From: Pseudorhodobacter antarcticus
Lineage (GTDB): Bacteria; Pseudomonadota; Alphaproteobacteria; Rhodobacterales; Rhodobacteraceae
Direction: 5' to 3'
NCBI GenBank assembly: GCA_945862435.1
Contig: CAMAXX010000002.1
Location: 62,001-126,000 of the forward strand
Length of the DNA stretch: 64,000 nt
Shown here: piece by piece, positions 43,182 through 52,104 of the stretch
How the letters are laid out: every line of letters begins with the position of its first letter
Position numbering within the stretch: the first letter of the stretch is position 1
Translations under genes and position numbers: made by a program
Notes under the pieces: generated by a model
Database searches by the model: none
Seen by the model: only the letters and a program-made list of their open reading frames with translations
Told to the model about the DNA's origin: nothing

Positions 43182-44212
43182 GGCTGTTGTGGGCGGCGCC
43201 TGCGGCTGCTGACAGCTTGCGACTTGCCACCTATAACATTGATTTTTCGGATAAAGGCCCGGGATTGGTGCTGCAATCGCTGCAAAAGGGCGGCACTGAT
43301 CAGCAGCTTGCCGTGATTGCCAGCATTGCCGATCTGAACGCCGATGTGCTGCTGCTGACGGGGATAGATTATGACGCAGGTGGCCAGACTTTGGCCGCGC
43401 TTGCAGGGGCGCTGGCCAATGCTGGCGCGCCTTATCCTTACCGTTTGCCGCTGCGGCCCAATTCAGGGCTGGCCACGGGGTTTGATTTGAATGGCAATGG
43501 CCGCTTGGGCGAGCCGCGCGATGCTATGGCATATGGGCGCTATGCAGGCGAGGGGGGGATGGCCATCTTGTCCCGCCTATCAATCGACACCGCAAAGATT
43601 CGCGATTTTAGCGCTTTTCTGTGGGCTGATCTGCCGCAAAGCCTGTCCCCTGATACAGATCCTGCCCTGCGCGGGGTTCAGCGCCTGTCAAGCGGCGGGC
43701 ATTACGAGGTTCCGATAAGCCTGCCAGATGGTAAGTCCCTGCGGCTGCTAGGCTTTTACGCAGGCCCTCCCAGTTTCGATGGCGACGACGACCGCAACGG
43801 CAAACGCAACCACGACGAGGCAGCGTTTTGGCTGGACCTGATCGCGGGCAATCTGCCCTTTGCGCCCCCTGCCGCCCCCTTTGCTATTATCGGCCAAGCC
43901 AGCCTTGACCCGATGGATGGCAAGGGCCGGGCAGAGGCGTTGCGCACCCTGCTTGCCCATCCCATGCTGACGGACCCCGCCCCGCGCGGCACATCTGGCC
44001 GCAGTGATATTGGCCAACTTAGCAATGCTGCGCTGGATACCGCGCTGTATGACGGGCTTGGCGGGCTTCGCGTGGAATATATCCTGCCCAGCCGTGATAT
44101 TTCTGTGCAAACCGCTGGCGTGGCTTGGCCGCCTGATACCGACCCCAATGCGCAGGTTTTGGCAACCGCCTCGCGGCACCGGCCGGTTTGGGTGGACATC
44201 AACCTGCCTTAG
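43058..44212 (+). CDS. Exported endonuclease/exonuclease/phosphatase-family protein (start uncertain)
   Basis: The mature part (ADSLRLATYNIDFSDKGPGLVLQSLQKGG from about 43208) is an EEP-fold protein of a type common in Rhodobacterales: ADVLLLTGIDYDAGG, FYAGPPSFDGDDDRNGKRNHDEAAFWLDLI, PFAIIGQASLDPMDG and the C-terminal ASRHRPVWVDINLP. The pattern suggests a metal-dependent hydrolase of phosphodiesters, but I do not see every canonical residue. A signal-like segment ILGTCLGLLWAAPAAA precedes it. No ATG, GTG or TTG with a ribosome site lies directly before that segment. The ATG at 43058 is the nearest in-frame ATG and overlaps the previous gene by 124 bases; TTG inside the signal is the alternative. 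Confidence 0.75.
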   Translation: MGLFANQFDFARHRAFANCRAYRPNPRRTWGQIGRILGTCLGLLWAAPAAADSLRLATYNIDFSDKGPGLVLQSLQKGGTDQQLAVIASIADLNADVLLLTGIDYDAGGQTLAALAGALANAGAPYPYRLPLRPNSGLATGFDLNGNGRLGEPRDAMAYGRYAGEGGMAILSRLSIDTAKIRDFSAFLWADLPQSLSPDTDPALRGVQRLSSGGHYEVPISLPDGKSLRLLGFYAGPPSFDGDDDRNGKRNHDEAAFWLDLIAGNLPFAPPAAPFAIIGQASLDPMDGKGRAEALRTLLAHPMLTDPAPRGTSGRSDIGQLSNAALDTALYDGLGGLRVEYILPSRDISVQTAGVAWPPDTDPNAQVLATASRHRPVWVDINLP

Positions 44213-45360
44213 CGCCACAGCCCAAGCGGTTGCGCGGTATGGCCAGTAAACACCGTGCTGGCATCTGCCTGCCCCATATGGCCTGTCAATATTTCAGCCA
44301 GAACATCGCGGTAATCGGTGACCACTGCCAGATCTGCACCCTCTTCCAACGCTTCGTTTTGCAGGCCAGGCCAGCGGCCCAGCATCCGCCCACCCTTGGC
44401 TTGTGGGCCCAGCACAAACATCACATTGCCGCGCCCATGGTCGGTTCCACCTGCCGAATTAGACCGCAAGCGACGGCCAAACTCGCTCATCACAACCAGA
44501 CTGACGTCCTGTTGCAGCGCGCCCAAATCGCGCCAGAACGCCATGGCTGAATTTGCCAGCCAGCCTGCCATTTCGGCAAATTGGCCGCTTTGATCCACAT
44601 GCGTATCCCAGCTTGCAAAATCGACTGTGGCCACGCGCAGACCCATATCTTGCTTGATCGTCTGCGCCACTGTCATCAGTGCGGGGGTAAGCGGGTTTTC
44701 GGGATATTCGACTGCGGGGGTGTATTCCAGCAGCGCCTGATCGCTTTCTGACCACAGCCTTTGCCCAATCATTTCTGACAGATGCAGCAGTCCAGCAATC
44801 GGCGCAGCCAATGGCCCGTGGTCGCCAAAGCCCGCGTTCAGGCGCGCGCGCAGGGCAGGGGCCAGCCAATGGCCAGAGGCCACCATCAAATCGCCCAAGC
44901 TTTCAGACACCGCCGCATTCGCCCCCAGCAGGCTCGCAGGCTGAGACGTGCCCACCGCCAGCGCGGGCATTGGCCCCAGCGGCCCTGCTGCGGCCAAATA
45001 TCGCCCCAGCCAGCCCGAAGGATCGCCTGGCGCGATGTTTGCGCCAATCAGCCCCCGCTCCATCCGCGCTTCGGCATCGAAATGGCTGCGCGTGGCCTCC
45101 GTCAATCCGCAAGCGTGGATCATCGACAAATCGCCCGCTTCATATAAATCGGCAAAAGGAGCAAGGGCAGGGTGAAAGCGAAAATCAACATCTGCCACAT
45201 CTTGCGAAATTGTTCGCCCCGCTGTGTCACCCGTGCGCAGCACCCGCAAATCTTCGGGACGCGCGGCGATAAGGTTTTCGTCCGATGCTGGGCACACAAG
45301 GCCCAACCCATCGGCCCCGCCCCGCAAAAACAATACGACAAGAATGGGTTCGCGCGCCAT
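44209..45360 (-). CDS. DUF1501 family protein
   Basis: 383 residues with the DUF1501 pattern: PILVVLFLRGGADGLGLVCPASDENL at the N-terminus, FRFHPALAPFADLYEAGDLSMIHACG, WDTHVDQSGQFAEMAGWLANSAMAFWRDL and the C-terminal LVVMSEFGRRLRSNSAGGTDHGRGNVMFVLG. The fold is alkaline-phosphatase-like by family knowledge; the reaction is unknown. This version starts at MAREPILVV without an export signal, although many relatives have a Tat signal. It ends in a four-base overlap with the convergent EEP gene and lies nine bases after the DUF1800 gene, its usual partner. Confidence 0.92.
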   Translation of the reverse strand: MAREPILVVLFLRGGADGLGLVCPASDENLIAARPEDLRVLRTGDTAGRTISQDVADVDFRFHPALAPFADLYEAGDLSMIHACGLTEATRSHFDAEARMERGLIGANIAPGDPSGWLGRYLAAAGPLGPMPALAVGTSQPASLLGANAAVSESLGDLMVASGHWLAPALRARLNAGFGDHGPLAAPIAGLLHLSEMIGQRLWSESDQALLEYTPAVEYPENPLTPALMTVAQTIKQDMGLRVATVDFASWDTHVDQSGQFAEMAGWLANSAMAFWRDLGALQQDVSLVVMSEFGRRLRSNSAGGTDHGRGNVMFVLGPQAKGGRMLGRWPGLQNEALEEGADLAVVTDYRDVLAEILTGHMGQADASTVFTGHTAQPLGLWR

Positions 45361-45369
45361 ATCCGCCCC

Positions 45370-46992
45370 CTATCGCAGCATAAATTCGGGCCGCAGCGCG
45401 GCAAAGGCAATGGTGGCATGGGCCAGCCCTGCCACTTCCTCGGCAGAATAATCTGCCATCGGCGTTGCGGGGTCGCTGCCCGTGGCGGCGATGACCTGGG
45501 GCAGGTCTTCCAATCCAAAGCGCTGCGCCCAGCGGGCCACATATGCCCCCACAGTTTCGCCCCCCTGCGCCGCGCGGTCTAGGCTGGCCACAGCAAACCA
45601 ATCTTCGTGGGCATAAAGCGCCAAATCAACATAACGGTTTAGCGTGCTTGCCCCAGTCCACGGTGTAAGCACATCGGGGTGGCCTGTCGGCGGGCCATAT
45701 TCGTGTTGCCGCCAGCCTGCGCGCATTAGTTGCCATTGCTGGGCGGCCTCGGTTCCTGTGACCTCGGCGCCCGTTGCGCGGTAAAGGGCGGCCAAAAATT
45801 CAAAAGGGCGGCGCATTTTCTGCGGCGGGGTCGCGGTAAATTCGGGGTGGGCGACCAGCGCGCGGATCACTTGCGCGATTTGGTCGGCGCTATCTGAGGC
45901 GGCTAAAAATACCTGTGCAAGGTCAGCGACTAAGCCATCGCTGGGTGCATCGGATAGCAGGCGCACAGCGATCTTGCGGCACACAAACCGCGCCGTGGCA
46001 GGATGGCGCGCAAGCAGATCCAGCACTTGGTCACCATCGGCCATAGGCGCGCGGTTTGGCGAAAACTCTATGCCCAAGACCCGCTTTTGATAAGGGTCGT
46101 GCCACGCCTCAACATAATGAAACTGGCCAGTTTTCGGGGCATCCACACCTTCGGAAATATAGCGCCCATCGCCAACGCTCCACCCTGTAAAGGCGCGGGC
46201 AACTTCATAAACATCCAAATCCAAATAGCCCAAGGCCACACCATCACTGCCTTTGGGCACTGAATGCCAATCGTCATAACGGTCGTTCAAATAGGTGGCC
46301 GCACCAAGGGTGTGCAGCTCTAGCAACTCGCGGGCAAAGTTTTCATTTGCGGGCGACGCGCGGCTGTCGGCATTGTTCAGGTAATACAGCATGGCAGGCG
46401 CGCGGGCGACATGGCCCAGCATGTTGCGAAAGTTTCCAAAGGCGCCAGCCCGCAGCATGGCGTCATAGCTGGGGAAAAAGGCCGCGCAAAATTCGTCTTT
46501 CTGAGAATTAACGTTGAAATGGTCGTGCCAGAACTGCGTCATCACTTCGCGCAGTTGAGCAGGGGCGTGAACGGCGCGGATAAGGGCGGCGGCGATAACC
46601 TCGCCAGCGGGTCGCGATCTTTCGGCGTAATCCATGCCTTGCTGCCAATCGATGCAGTGTAGATAATTTTCGGGCGGGGCTGCGAGTGCGGCAAGGGGGC
46701 GCAATTCATCTGTGGCGGGCCAGTCATTGCCATTTTCATCGCGGCCAGCGGGATAAGAAATATGCAGGCGTGCGGCATCTAGGGCAGGGTCGCTGGCGGG
46801 CAGGGCGAGTTGGTCTTCTAGCCAGATCATAGGGTTAGGGCTAAGGTCTTCGGCATTTACAACAACGCCAAATGACAAGCGGTTCATAAACAGCGCGGAT
46901 TTGGGCGCGGCCGCGGCACGTGCTGGGACGGAGGCCAGCCCCATTGCAAGGCTGGCCATCAGGCTATGATGAAACTGGCGGCGGGTCAGCAA
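45370..46992 (-). CDS. DUF1800 family protein (Tat-exported)
   Basis: About 540 residues. The start is taken as the TTG at 46992 because AGAGG lies seven bases upstream and the product then begins LTRRQFHHSLMASLAMGLASVPARA, a twin-arginine signal; a TTG at 47043 would add 17 residues. DUF1800 marks: LFMNRLSFGVV, QLREVMTQFWHDHFNV, NENFARELLELHTLG, DVYEVARAFTGWSVGDGR, and CRKIAVRLLSD with ALVAHPEF. It is probably a periplasmic protein that acts with the DUF1501 partner downstream. Function is unknown for both. The pair interrupts an otherwise plus-strand leucine/EEP neighbourhood. Confidence 0.9.
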   Translation of the reverse strand: MLTRRQFHHSLMASLAMGLASVPARAAAAPKSALFMNRLSFGVVVNAEDLSPNPMIWLEDQLALPASDPALDAARLHISYPAGRDENGNDWPATDELRPLAALAAPPENYLHCIDWQQGMDYAERSRPAGEVIAAALIRAVHAPAQLREVMTQFWHDHFNVNSQKDEFCAAFFPSYDAMLRAGAFGNFRNMLGHVARAPAMLYYLNNADSRASPANENFARELLELHTLGAATYLNDRYDDWHSVPKGSDGVALGYLDLDVYEVARAFTGWSVGDGRYISEGVDAPKTGQFHYVEAWHDPYQKRVLGIEFSPNRAPMADGDQVLDLLARHPATARFVCRKIAVRLLSDAPSDGLVADLAQVFLAASDSADQIAQVIRALVAHPEFTATPPQKMRRPFEFLAALYRATGAEVTGTEAAQQWQLMRAGWRQHEYGPPTGHPDVLTPWTGASTLNRYVDLALYAHEDWFAVASLDRAAQGGETVGAYVARWAQRFGLEDLPQVIAATGSDPATPMADYSAEEVAGLAHATIAFAALRPEFMLR

Positions 46993-47045
46993 AGCAGCAC
47001 CTCTGGGTTGTGTGTAGTCTGGCCAATTGGTAACGAAAGTCAAAG

Positions 47046-47225
47046 ATGATTTGCGGGCAAGCGGAAAGACGCCCCTTGACTGAGTTTACCCTAAGGTTTT
47101 TCGCAACGATCTGGGCGAGGGTTTTGCCGCCCATAGCTGATCTTACGGCAGCGGTTTTGGCGGCAGCTTTACGGCATCGGCCTGTTTGGGTGGATATCAC
47201 GCGTCCCGAACCCAACCCCGCTTGA
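47046..47225 (+). pseudogene. Remnant of an EEP-family gene 3' end
   Basis: A 59-codon frame ends with VLAAALRHRPVWVDITRPEPNPA, which matches the C-terminus of the intact EEP gene at 44212 (VLATASRHRPVWVDINLP), including the RHRPVWVDI core. Only the last 20 or so residues align; the upstream part has no EEP similarity. It sits 56 bases before leuB. The best reading is a leftover tail from the copy that used to adjoin leuB, displaced when the DUF1501/DUF1800 block arrived. Expression as a small protein is not excluded, since an ATG exists at 47046. Confidence 0.6.
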
Positions 47226-47280
47226 CCCCCGCCGCGCCAAGGGTTAGGCCACGCGCAACAAATTTAGCAGCGAGGGCGAC

Positions 47281-48387
47281 ATGGCAAACCCATCCATCCT
47301 AATCCTAGCGGGCGACGGTATTGGCCCCGAAGTTATGGACGAAGTGAAAAAGATCATCGGTTGGTTTGACACCAAACGAGGGATCAAGTTTGACGTGTCC
47401 GAAGGGCTGGTCGGCGGCTGTTCTTATGATGCGCATGGCACGCCATTGACGGACGAAACCATGGCGCAGGCGCAGGCGGTGGATGCCGTGCTGCTGGGCG
47501 CCGTGGGCGGGCCGAAATACGACAAGCTGGACTTCAGCGTAAAGCCAGAGCGCGGTCTGCTGCGGCTGCGCAAGGAAATGGATTTGTTTTCCAACCTGCG
47601 CCCTGCACAATGCTTTGACGCGCTGGCGGATTTTTCATCGCTGAAAAAAGATGTGGTCGCGGGGCTGGATATTGTCATCGTGCGCGAGCTGACCTCGGGC
47701 GTTTATTTTGGCGAGCCGCGCGGGATTTTCACCGAAGGGAACGAGCGGGTGGGGATTAACACCCAGCGCTACACCGAAAGCGAGATTGCCCGTGTTGCGC
47801 GGTCGGCCTTTGAATTGGCGCGCAAGCGGGGCAACAAAGTTTGCTCAATGGAAAAGGCAAACGTGATGGAATCGGGGATTTTGTGGCGCGAGGTGGTGCA
47901 GGAAGTTCATGACAAAGAATATCCTGATGTGGAACTTTCCCATATGTATGCCGATGCGGGCGCGATGCAGCTGTGCCGCTGGCCCAAGCAGTTTGATGTG
48001 ATTGTCACCGACAATCTGTTTGGCGATTTGCTGTCGGATATGGCGGCGATGCTGACGGGCAGCCTTGGGATGCTGCCATCGGCGTCGTTGGGCCTACCCA
48101 TGGCGAACGGGCGGCCAAAGGCGCTGTATGAGCCCGTGCACGGGTCGGCCCCGGATATTGCAGGGACGGGTCGCGCGAACCCGATTGCTTGTATCCTGTC
48201 CTTTGCGATGGCGCTGCGCTATTCGTTCAGCATGCTGGATGAGGCGACCCGCGTGGAACGCGCCGTGGAAAAGGTGCTGGCAGACGGCGTGCGCACGGCT
48301 GATTTGATGGGGCCTGCGGGCGGGGTGCCAGTAACCACCGCGCAAATGGGCGATGCGGTTTTGGCGGCGCTAAACGCGTCAATTTGA
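47281..48387 (+). CDS. leuB: 3-isopropylmalate dehydrogenase
   Basis: 368-residue NAD-dependent enzyme that oxidises and decarboxylates 3-isopropylmalate to 2-oxoisocaproate. Seen: [17 protein letters not shown] at the N-terminus, [20 protein letters not shown] (substrate arginines), and the metal and cofactor region [30 protein letters not shown], with [20 protein letters not shown] after it. Length is normal. It completes with LeuC and LeuD three consecutive proteins of the leucine pathway, although separated here by five kilobases. A hairpin follows 24 bases downstream. Confidence 0.98.
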   Translation: MANPSILILAGDGIGPEVMDEVKKIIGWFDTKRGIKFDVSEGLVGGCSYDAHGTPLTDETMAQAQAVDAVLLGAVGGPKYDKLDFSVKPERGLLRLRKEMDLFSNLRPAQCFDALADFSSLKKDVVAGLDIVIVRELTSGVYFGEPRGIFTEGNERVGINTQRYTESEIARVARSAFELARKRGNKVCSMEKANVMESGILWREVVQEVHDKEYPDVELSHMYADAGAMQLCRWPKQFDVIVTDNLFGDLLSDMAAMLTGSLGMLPSASLGLPMANGRPKALYEPVHGSAPDIAGTGRANPIACILSFAMALRYSFSMLDEATRVERAVEKVLADGVRTADLMGPAGGVPVTTAQMGDAVLAALNASI

Positions 48388-48411
48388 ACGATTGCTGCCT
48401 TGTAATTAACC

Positions 48412-48437
48412 ATGGCCCGCGCAATAGTGCGGGCCAT
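48412..48437 (+). terminator. Hairpin after leuB
   Basis: Nine-base-pair stem ATGGCCCGC / GCGGGCCAT with an eight-base loop, followed by ATGTTTG. The short T-run makes it a weaker terminator, 24 bases after leuB and 38 bases before the first EamA gene. Confidence 0.6.
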
Positions 48438-48475
48438 ATGTTTGCGCAAACATCCCTCTTGTTCAAGGCGATTTC

Positions 48476-49369
48476 GTGACCCGTTCCCCCCTGTTTCGCG
48501 GTGCTGTGTTGGGCATAGCCGCCATGGGAATTTTTGCCTGTTATGATAGTGCGGTAAAGTTTCTGGGCGGCAGTTATCACCCGTTTCAGATTATGTTCTT
48601 TGCCGGCATTGCGGCAGTGCCCATAGTGTTAGTGCAGGTATCGCTGACGGGAACGGCGGGGCATTATCGCCCGCGTCTGCTGCGCTGGACGGTCATCAGG
48701 TGCGCCATCACGCTGGCCAATGGGATGCTGGGCACCTATGCCTTTACTGCCCTGCCTTTGGCGCAAGCCTATGCCATTTTCTTTACGATGCCGCTGATGA
48801 TCTCGCTATTAGGGGTGCCCATGCTGGGCGAGGCGATTAGCCCCGCGCGGCTGATCGCCATTTTGGTGGGGTTTGCGGGGGTTGTCATTGCCCTGCAACC
48901 CGGCGCGGATGCGCTGGAATGGGCGCATTTGGCGGCGGTTCTGGGCGCGATTACGGGCGCGCTGAATTACGTCATTATGCGCAGAACAGGTCAGATCGAG
49001 CGGCCAGAAGTTCTGGTGATTTATCCATTGCTGACCCAACTTGCGGCCATGGCCATTGCGCTTCCCTTTGTCTATCAGCCGATGCCGATCCAGCATCACA
49101 TGCTGACATGGGCCATGGCGGTGTTTGGCATTGGCGGCACCTATGTGATTATCGCGGCCTATCGCGCAGCCCCCGTGGCGGTGGTGGCCCCGATGCAATA
49201 CACCCAAATTTTCTGGGCCGCGCTGGCGGGATATTTCATCTTTGCCGAGGCGATTACCCCTGCCACTTGGGCTGGCATAGCGCTGATCATCGGGGCGGGG
49301 ATATACATTTTGACCAGCACGCGGACTGACCAGAATATGGACGAACTGCAGTTGGGGCGCGGGCAATGA
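48476..49369 (+). CDS. EamA-family (DMT) transporter 1
   Basis: 297-residue inner-membrane protein with ten predicted helices in two EamA halves (about 5-140 and 150-285), a drug/metabolite transporter. Markers: GIFACYDSAVKFLGGSYHPFQIMFFAGIAAVP and PLAQAYAIFFTMPLMISLLGVPMLGEAISPARLIAILVGFAGVVIALQPG, and the second-half APMQYTQIFWAALAGYFIFAEAITPATWAGIALIIGAG. The start is the GTG at 48476. It is the first of three consecutive paralogues overlapping by ATGA. Substrate unknown; amino acids or other metabolites are typical for this family. Confidence 0.9.
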   Translation: MTRSPLFRGAVLGIAAMGIFACYDSAVKFLGGSYHPFQIMFFAGIAAVPIVLVQVSLTGTAGHYRPRLLRWTVIRCAITLANGMLGTYAFTALPLAQAYAIFFTMPLMISLLGVPMLGEAISPARLIAILVGFAGVVIALQPGADALEWAHLAAVLGAITGALNYVIMRRTGQIERPEVLVIYPLLTQLAAMAIALPFVYQPMPIQHHMLTWAMAVFGIGGTYVIIAAYRAAPVAVVAPMQYTQIFWAALAGYFIFAEAITPATWAGIALIIGAGIYILTSTRTDQNMDELQLGRGQ

Positions 49370-50229
49370 AACAGCCGTCTAATCTGATCGGTGCGATGCT
49401 GGCGCTGGCCGCGATGGCGGTTTATGCCGCCAATGACAATCTGATTAAGTTTTTGGGCATGTATAACCCCTTCCAAATTATGTTCTTTTCCATTGCGGCC
49501 ACGATGCCCTTGCTGCTGGCGCATATGGCGCTTGACCGCGAGGTTGGCACTTATCGCCCCATTATGCCCAAGTGGATGGCCCTGCGCTGCGCGGTGACTT
49601 TGGTCAATTCGGTTTGTGTGGTGTATGCCTTTGGCAACCTGCCCTTGGCGCAGACCTATGCGATTTTGTTTACAGTGCCGCTTATGATCACGCTGCTGGC
49701 TGCGTGGCTGCTGGGCGAGCCGATTAGCCTGCCGCGCGGTTTGGCCGTGTTTGCGGGGTTTGCAGGCGTGCTGATTGCTTTGCAGCCCGGCCGTGACCCG
49801 CTGACATGGGTGCATTTTGTGGCTGTGGTGGGGGCGGTTCTGGCAGCCCTAAGCTTTGTGATCTTGCGCAAAACCGCGCAGGTGGAACGCGCCGCGCTGA
49901 ACATTATTTACCCGTCGCTGACCCAGCTTGCAGCGGCGGCGATTGTGCTGCCCTTTGTCTATCAGCCCATGCCGATGACGCATATCGGCCTCACTTGGGC
50001 GATGGCGGTGTGCGGTTATGCGGGGTCGGTGATGATTATTGAGGCCTATCGCATGGCGCCCGTCATTATCGTCTCGCCCATGCAATACAGCCAAATTTTC
50101 TGGGCGGCTTTGACCAGCGCCTTTATCTTTAACGAGGCTGTTTCCCCCGCCACATGGGCAGGGCTGGCGGTTATTGTTGGGGCAGGGCTGTATATTTTGA
50201 ATTCGTCCCGCGAAAAGGGGGCCGCATGA
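49366..50229 (+). CDS. EamA-family (DMT) transporter 2
   Basis: 287 residues, ten predicted helices, clearly paralogous to the gene before it: NLIGAMLALAAMAVYAANDNLIKFLGMYNPFQIMFFSIAATMP and PLAQTYAILFTVPLMITLLAAWLLGEPISLPRGLAVFAGFAGVLIALQPG match segment by segment. The second half shows MQYSQIFWAALTSAFIFNEAVSPATWAGLAVIVGAGLYI. It overlaps both neighbours by ATGA, so all three should be made from one message in similar amounts. Transport direction and substrate are unknown. Confidence 0.9.
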   Translation: MKQPSNLIGAMLALAAMAVYAANDNLIKFLGMYNPFQIMFFSIAATMPLLLAHMALDREVGTYRPIMPKWMALRCAVTLVNSVCVVYAFGNLPLAQTYAILFTVPLMITLLAAWLLGEPISLPRGLAVFAGFAGVLIALQPGRDPLTWVHFVAVVGAVLAALSFVILRKTAQVERAALNIIYPSLTQLAAAAIVLPFVYQPMPMTHIGLTWAMAVCGYAGSVMIIEAYRMAPVIIVSPMQYSQIFWAALTSAFIFNEAVSPATWAGLAVIVGAGLYILNSSREKGAA

Positions 50230-51188
50230 AACCGCTGCAATCCAATTTGATCGGGGCGATGCTGTCGCTGACGGCCTTTGCCGTCTATGCCACACATGAC
50301 GTGTTCATCAAAATTTTGGGCAGCAGTTATAGCCCGTTTCAGTTGATTTTCTTTTCTGGGCTGCTGGGTTTTCCGCTGGTAACGCTGGTTATGATGCGTG
50401 ATCGCACCGACGGAAATCTGATCCCCAAACATCCCGTGTGGACAGCCGTTCGCACCACAACGGCGGTCTTGAATGCGGTGACGGGTTTTTATGCCTTTTC
50501 TGTGCTGCCCTTGGCGCAATGCTACGCGATTTTCTTCACCATGCCGATTTTGATCACGCTGATGGCCATTCCGCTGCTGGGGGAAAAGGTGGGGCTGCAC
50601 CGGGGCATTGCGATTGTGGTGGGCCTGATTGGCGTGGTGGTAGTGCTACGCCCAGGGCAGGCGGATTTGGGGCTGGGGCATTTGTCGGCGCTGGTGGCGG
50701 CGCTGCTGGGGGCAGCAACATCGGTGATTGTGCGCAAAGTCGGCAATTCGGAACGCGCGGTTGTGCTAATGCTTTATCCGATGATGGCCAATTTCGTGGT
50801 GATGGGGCTGGCGCTGCCCTTTGTCTATGTGCCTGTGCCGCCGCAGGATTTTGCGATGATGGCGGGTATCGCGGCGCTGGGCCTTTTGGGCGGGGTGCTG
50901 ATTATTGCCGCCTACCGCCGCGCGCCTGCGATTATCGTGGCCCCAATGCAGTATAGCCAGATTATCTGGGCGCTAATCTTTGGCCATTTCCTGTTTGGCG
51001 AGGATATCGACCTATATACCGCCGTTGGCACGGCCATTATCATTGCATCAGGCGTCTATATTGTTCTGCGCGAAGATAAGCCAAGCGTATCCAAAAACCG
51101 CCCCGTGTTGGAAACGCGTTCGCGCTATGGCGCGATGTCCACGCCGCGCATCAGCCAGCTTTTGCGCGTGTTTGAACGGCGCGCTTAA
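50226..51188 (+). CDS. EamA-family (DMT) transporter 3
   Basis: 320 residues with ten predicted helices plus a 30-residue cytoplasmic tail (REDKPSVSKNRPVLETRSRYGAMSTPRISQLLRVFERRA) that the two preceding paralogues lack. Markers are SNLIGAMLSLTAFAVYATHDVFIKILGSSYSPFQLIFFSGLLG and PLAQCYAIFFTMPILITLMAIPLLGEKVGLHRGIAIVVGLIGVVVVLRPG. The start at 50226 is fixed by the ATGA overlap with the preceding stop. It is convergent with the ornithine cyclodeaminase-like gene. The basic tail may serve regulation or partner binding. Confidence 0.9.
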   Translation: MKPLQSNLIGAMLSLTAFAVYATHDVFIKILGSSYSPFQLIFFSGLLGFPLVTLVMMRDRTDGNLIPKHPVWTAVRTTTAVLNAVTGFYAFSVLPLAQCYAIFFTMPILITLMAIPLLGEKVGLHRGIAIVVGLIGVVVVLRPGQADLGLGHLSALVAALLGAATSVIVRKVGNSERAVVLMLYPMMANFVVMGLALPFVYVPVPPQDFAMMAGIAALGLLGGVLIIAAYRRAPAIIVAPMQYSQIIWALIFGHFLFGEDIDLYTAVGTAIIIASGVYIVLREDKPSVSKNRPVLETRSRYGAMSTPRISQLLRVFERRA

Positions 51189-51200
51189 GCTGTTTAAGTG

Positions 51201-52091
51201 CTAAGGCTGGGCCGCCTGCATGATATACATCGCTGTCATCAAATCCAAATGCGCGCCGCCGCCGTTTTTGGCGATGGTGATGTCGTCATCGCTGGTGCGA
51301 GTGAACAGGGCGGGGTCGTCGTAAAAATCAGCGATCACATCGGCCGCGGTTATCGCGCCGGCTGCGATGGGGGACATCAACTCGCCAATATGATGGATTG
51401 TGGTGGCGCGGCTATCTACAAACAGGCGCGCTCGGCGCATGGCGGTATCGTCGACCTCGCGCATTTGCGGGGTATATGCGCCGATCAGGTCTAGGTGCTG
51501 GCCCGCGCGCAACCATTCGCCACGGATCAGCGGGGCGGTGGCCATGGTGGCGGTGCAGATCACATCCGCCCATTGGACGGATTTGTGCAGATCATCCGCT
51601 ATGGGCAGGCCCAAATTGGCTGCGCTGGCGGCGCTGCGGCTCCAGACCTGAAACTGCGCAGCGGGCCAAATAGCGCGGTAGGCCTGCACCATACTGCGCG
51701 CCACAGTTCCCGCGCCGACCAGCAGAAAGTTCCGCGCATCTGGGCGGGCAAGGCGCGATGCCGACAAAAGGCTATCGCCCGCCGTTTTCCATTTGGTGAC
51801 CAGATGAAAATCGATCAGCGCAGCAAGCTGGCCCGTAGCATCGTCAAACAGATTGACCGCGCCATTGACCGATGGAACACCCTGCGCGGCGTTATCTGGA
51901 TAGACTGTGGCCACCTTGACCAGCGATCCAAGCCCCGCGATCCACGCGGCGCGGTTGAGCAATTTGTCTTGCCCGTTTGAAAGCAGCAGATCGGCAATTT
52001 CGGCGCGGGGCAGGCGGTGGCCTGCTTGCAGCGCATCAAGCAGCCCTGCCCATGTCAAATGCGCCTCTGCGTTCTGCCCGATGATTTGCAT
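51201..52091 (-). CDS. Ornithine cyclodeaminase/mu-crystallin family protein
   Basis: 296 residues of the OCD/mu-crystallin family: NAEAHLTWAGLLDALQAGHRLPRAEIADLLL, WKTAGDSLLSASRLARPDARNFLLVGAGTVARSMVQAYRAIWP (NAD(P) Rossmann GAGTVA), TATMATAPLIRGEWLRAGQHLDLIGAY and LFTRTSDDDITIAKNGGGAHLDLMTAMYI. Members are ornithine cyclodeaminases, imine or ketimine reductases or NADPH-dependent deaminases, so the reaction is not decided; conversion of ornithine to proline is one option. The start at 52091 (MQIIGQNAE) avoids overlapping the upstream EamA gene, which ends 13 bases before it. Confidence 0.88.
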   Translation of the reverse strand: MQIIGQNAEAHLTWAGLLDALQAGHRLPRAEIADLLLSNGQDKLLNRAAWIAGLGSLVKVATVYPDNAAQGVPSVNGAVNLFDDATGQLAALIDFHLVTKWKTAGDSLLSASRLARPDARNFLLVGAGTVARSMVQAYRAIWPAAQFQVWSRSAASAANLGLPIADDLHKSVQWADVICTATMATAPLIRGEWLRAGQHLDLIGAYTPQMREVDDTAMRRARLFVDSRATTIHHIGELMSPIAAGAITAADVIADFYDDPALFTRTSDDDITIAKNGGGAHLDLMTAMYIMQAAQP

Positions 52092-52104
52092 AACTCGCCT
52101 TTCG

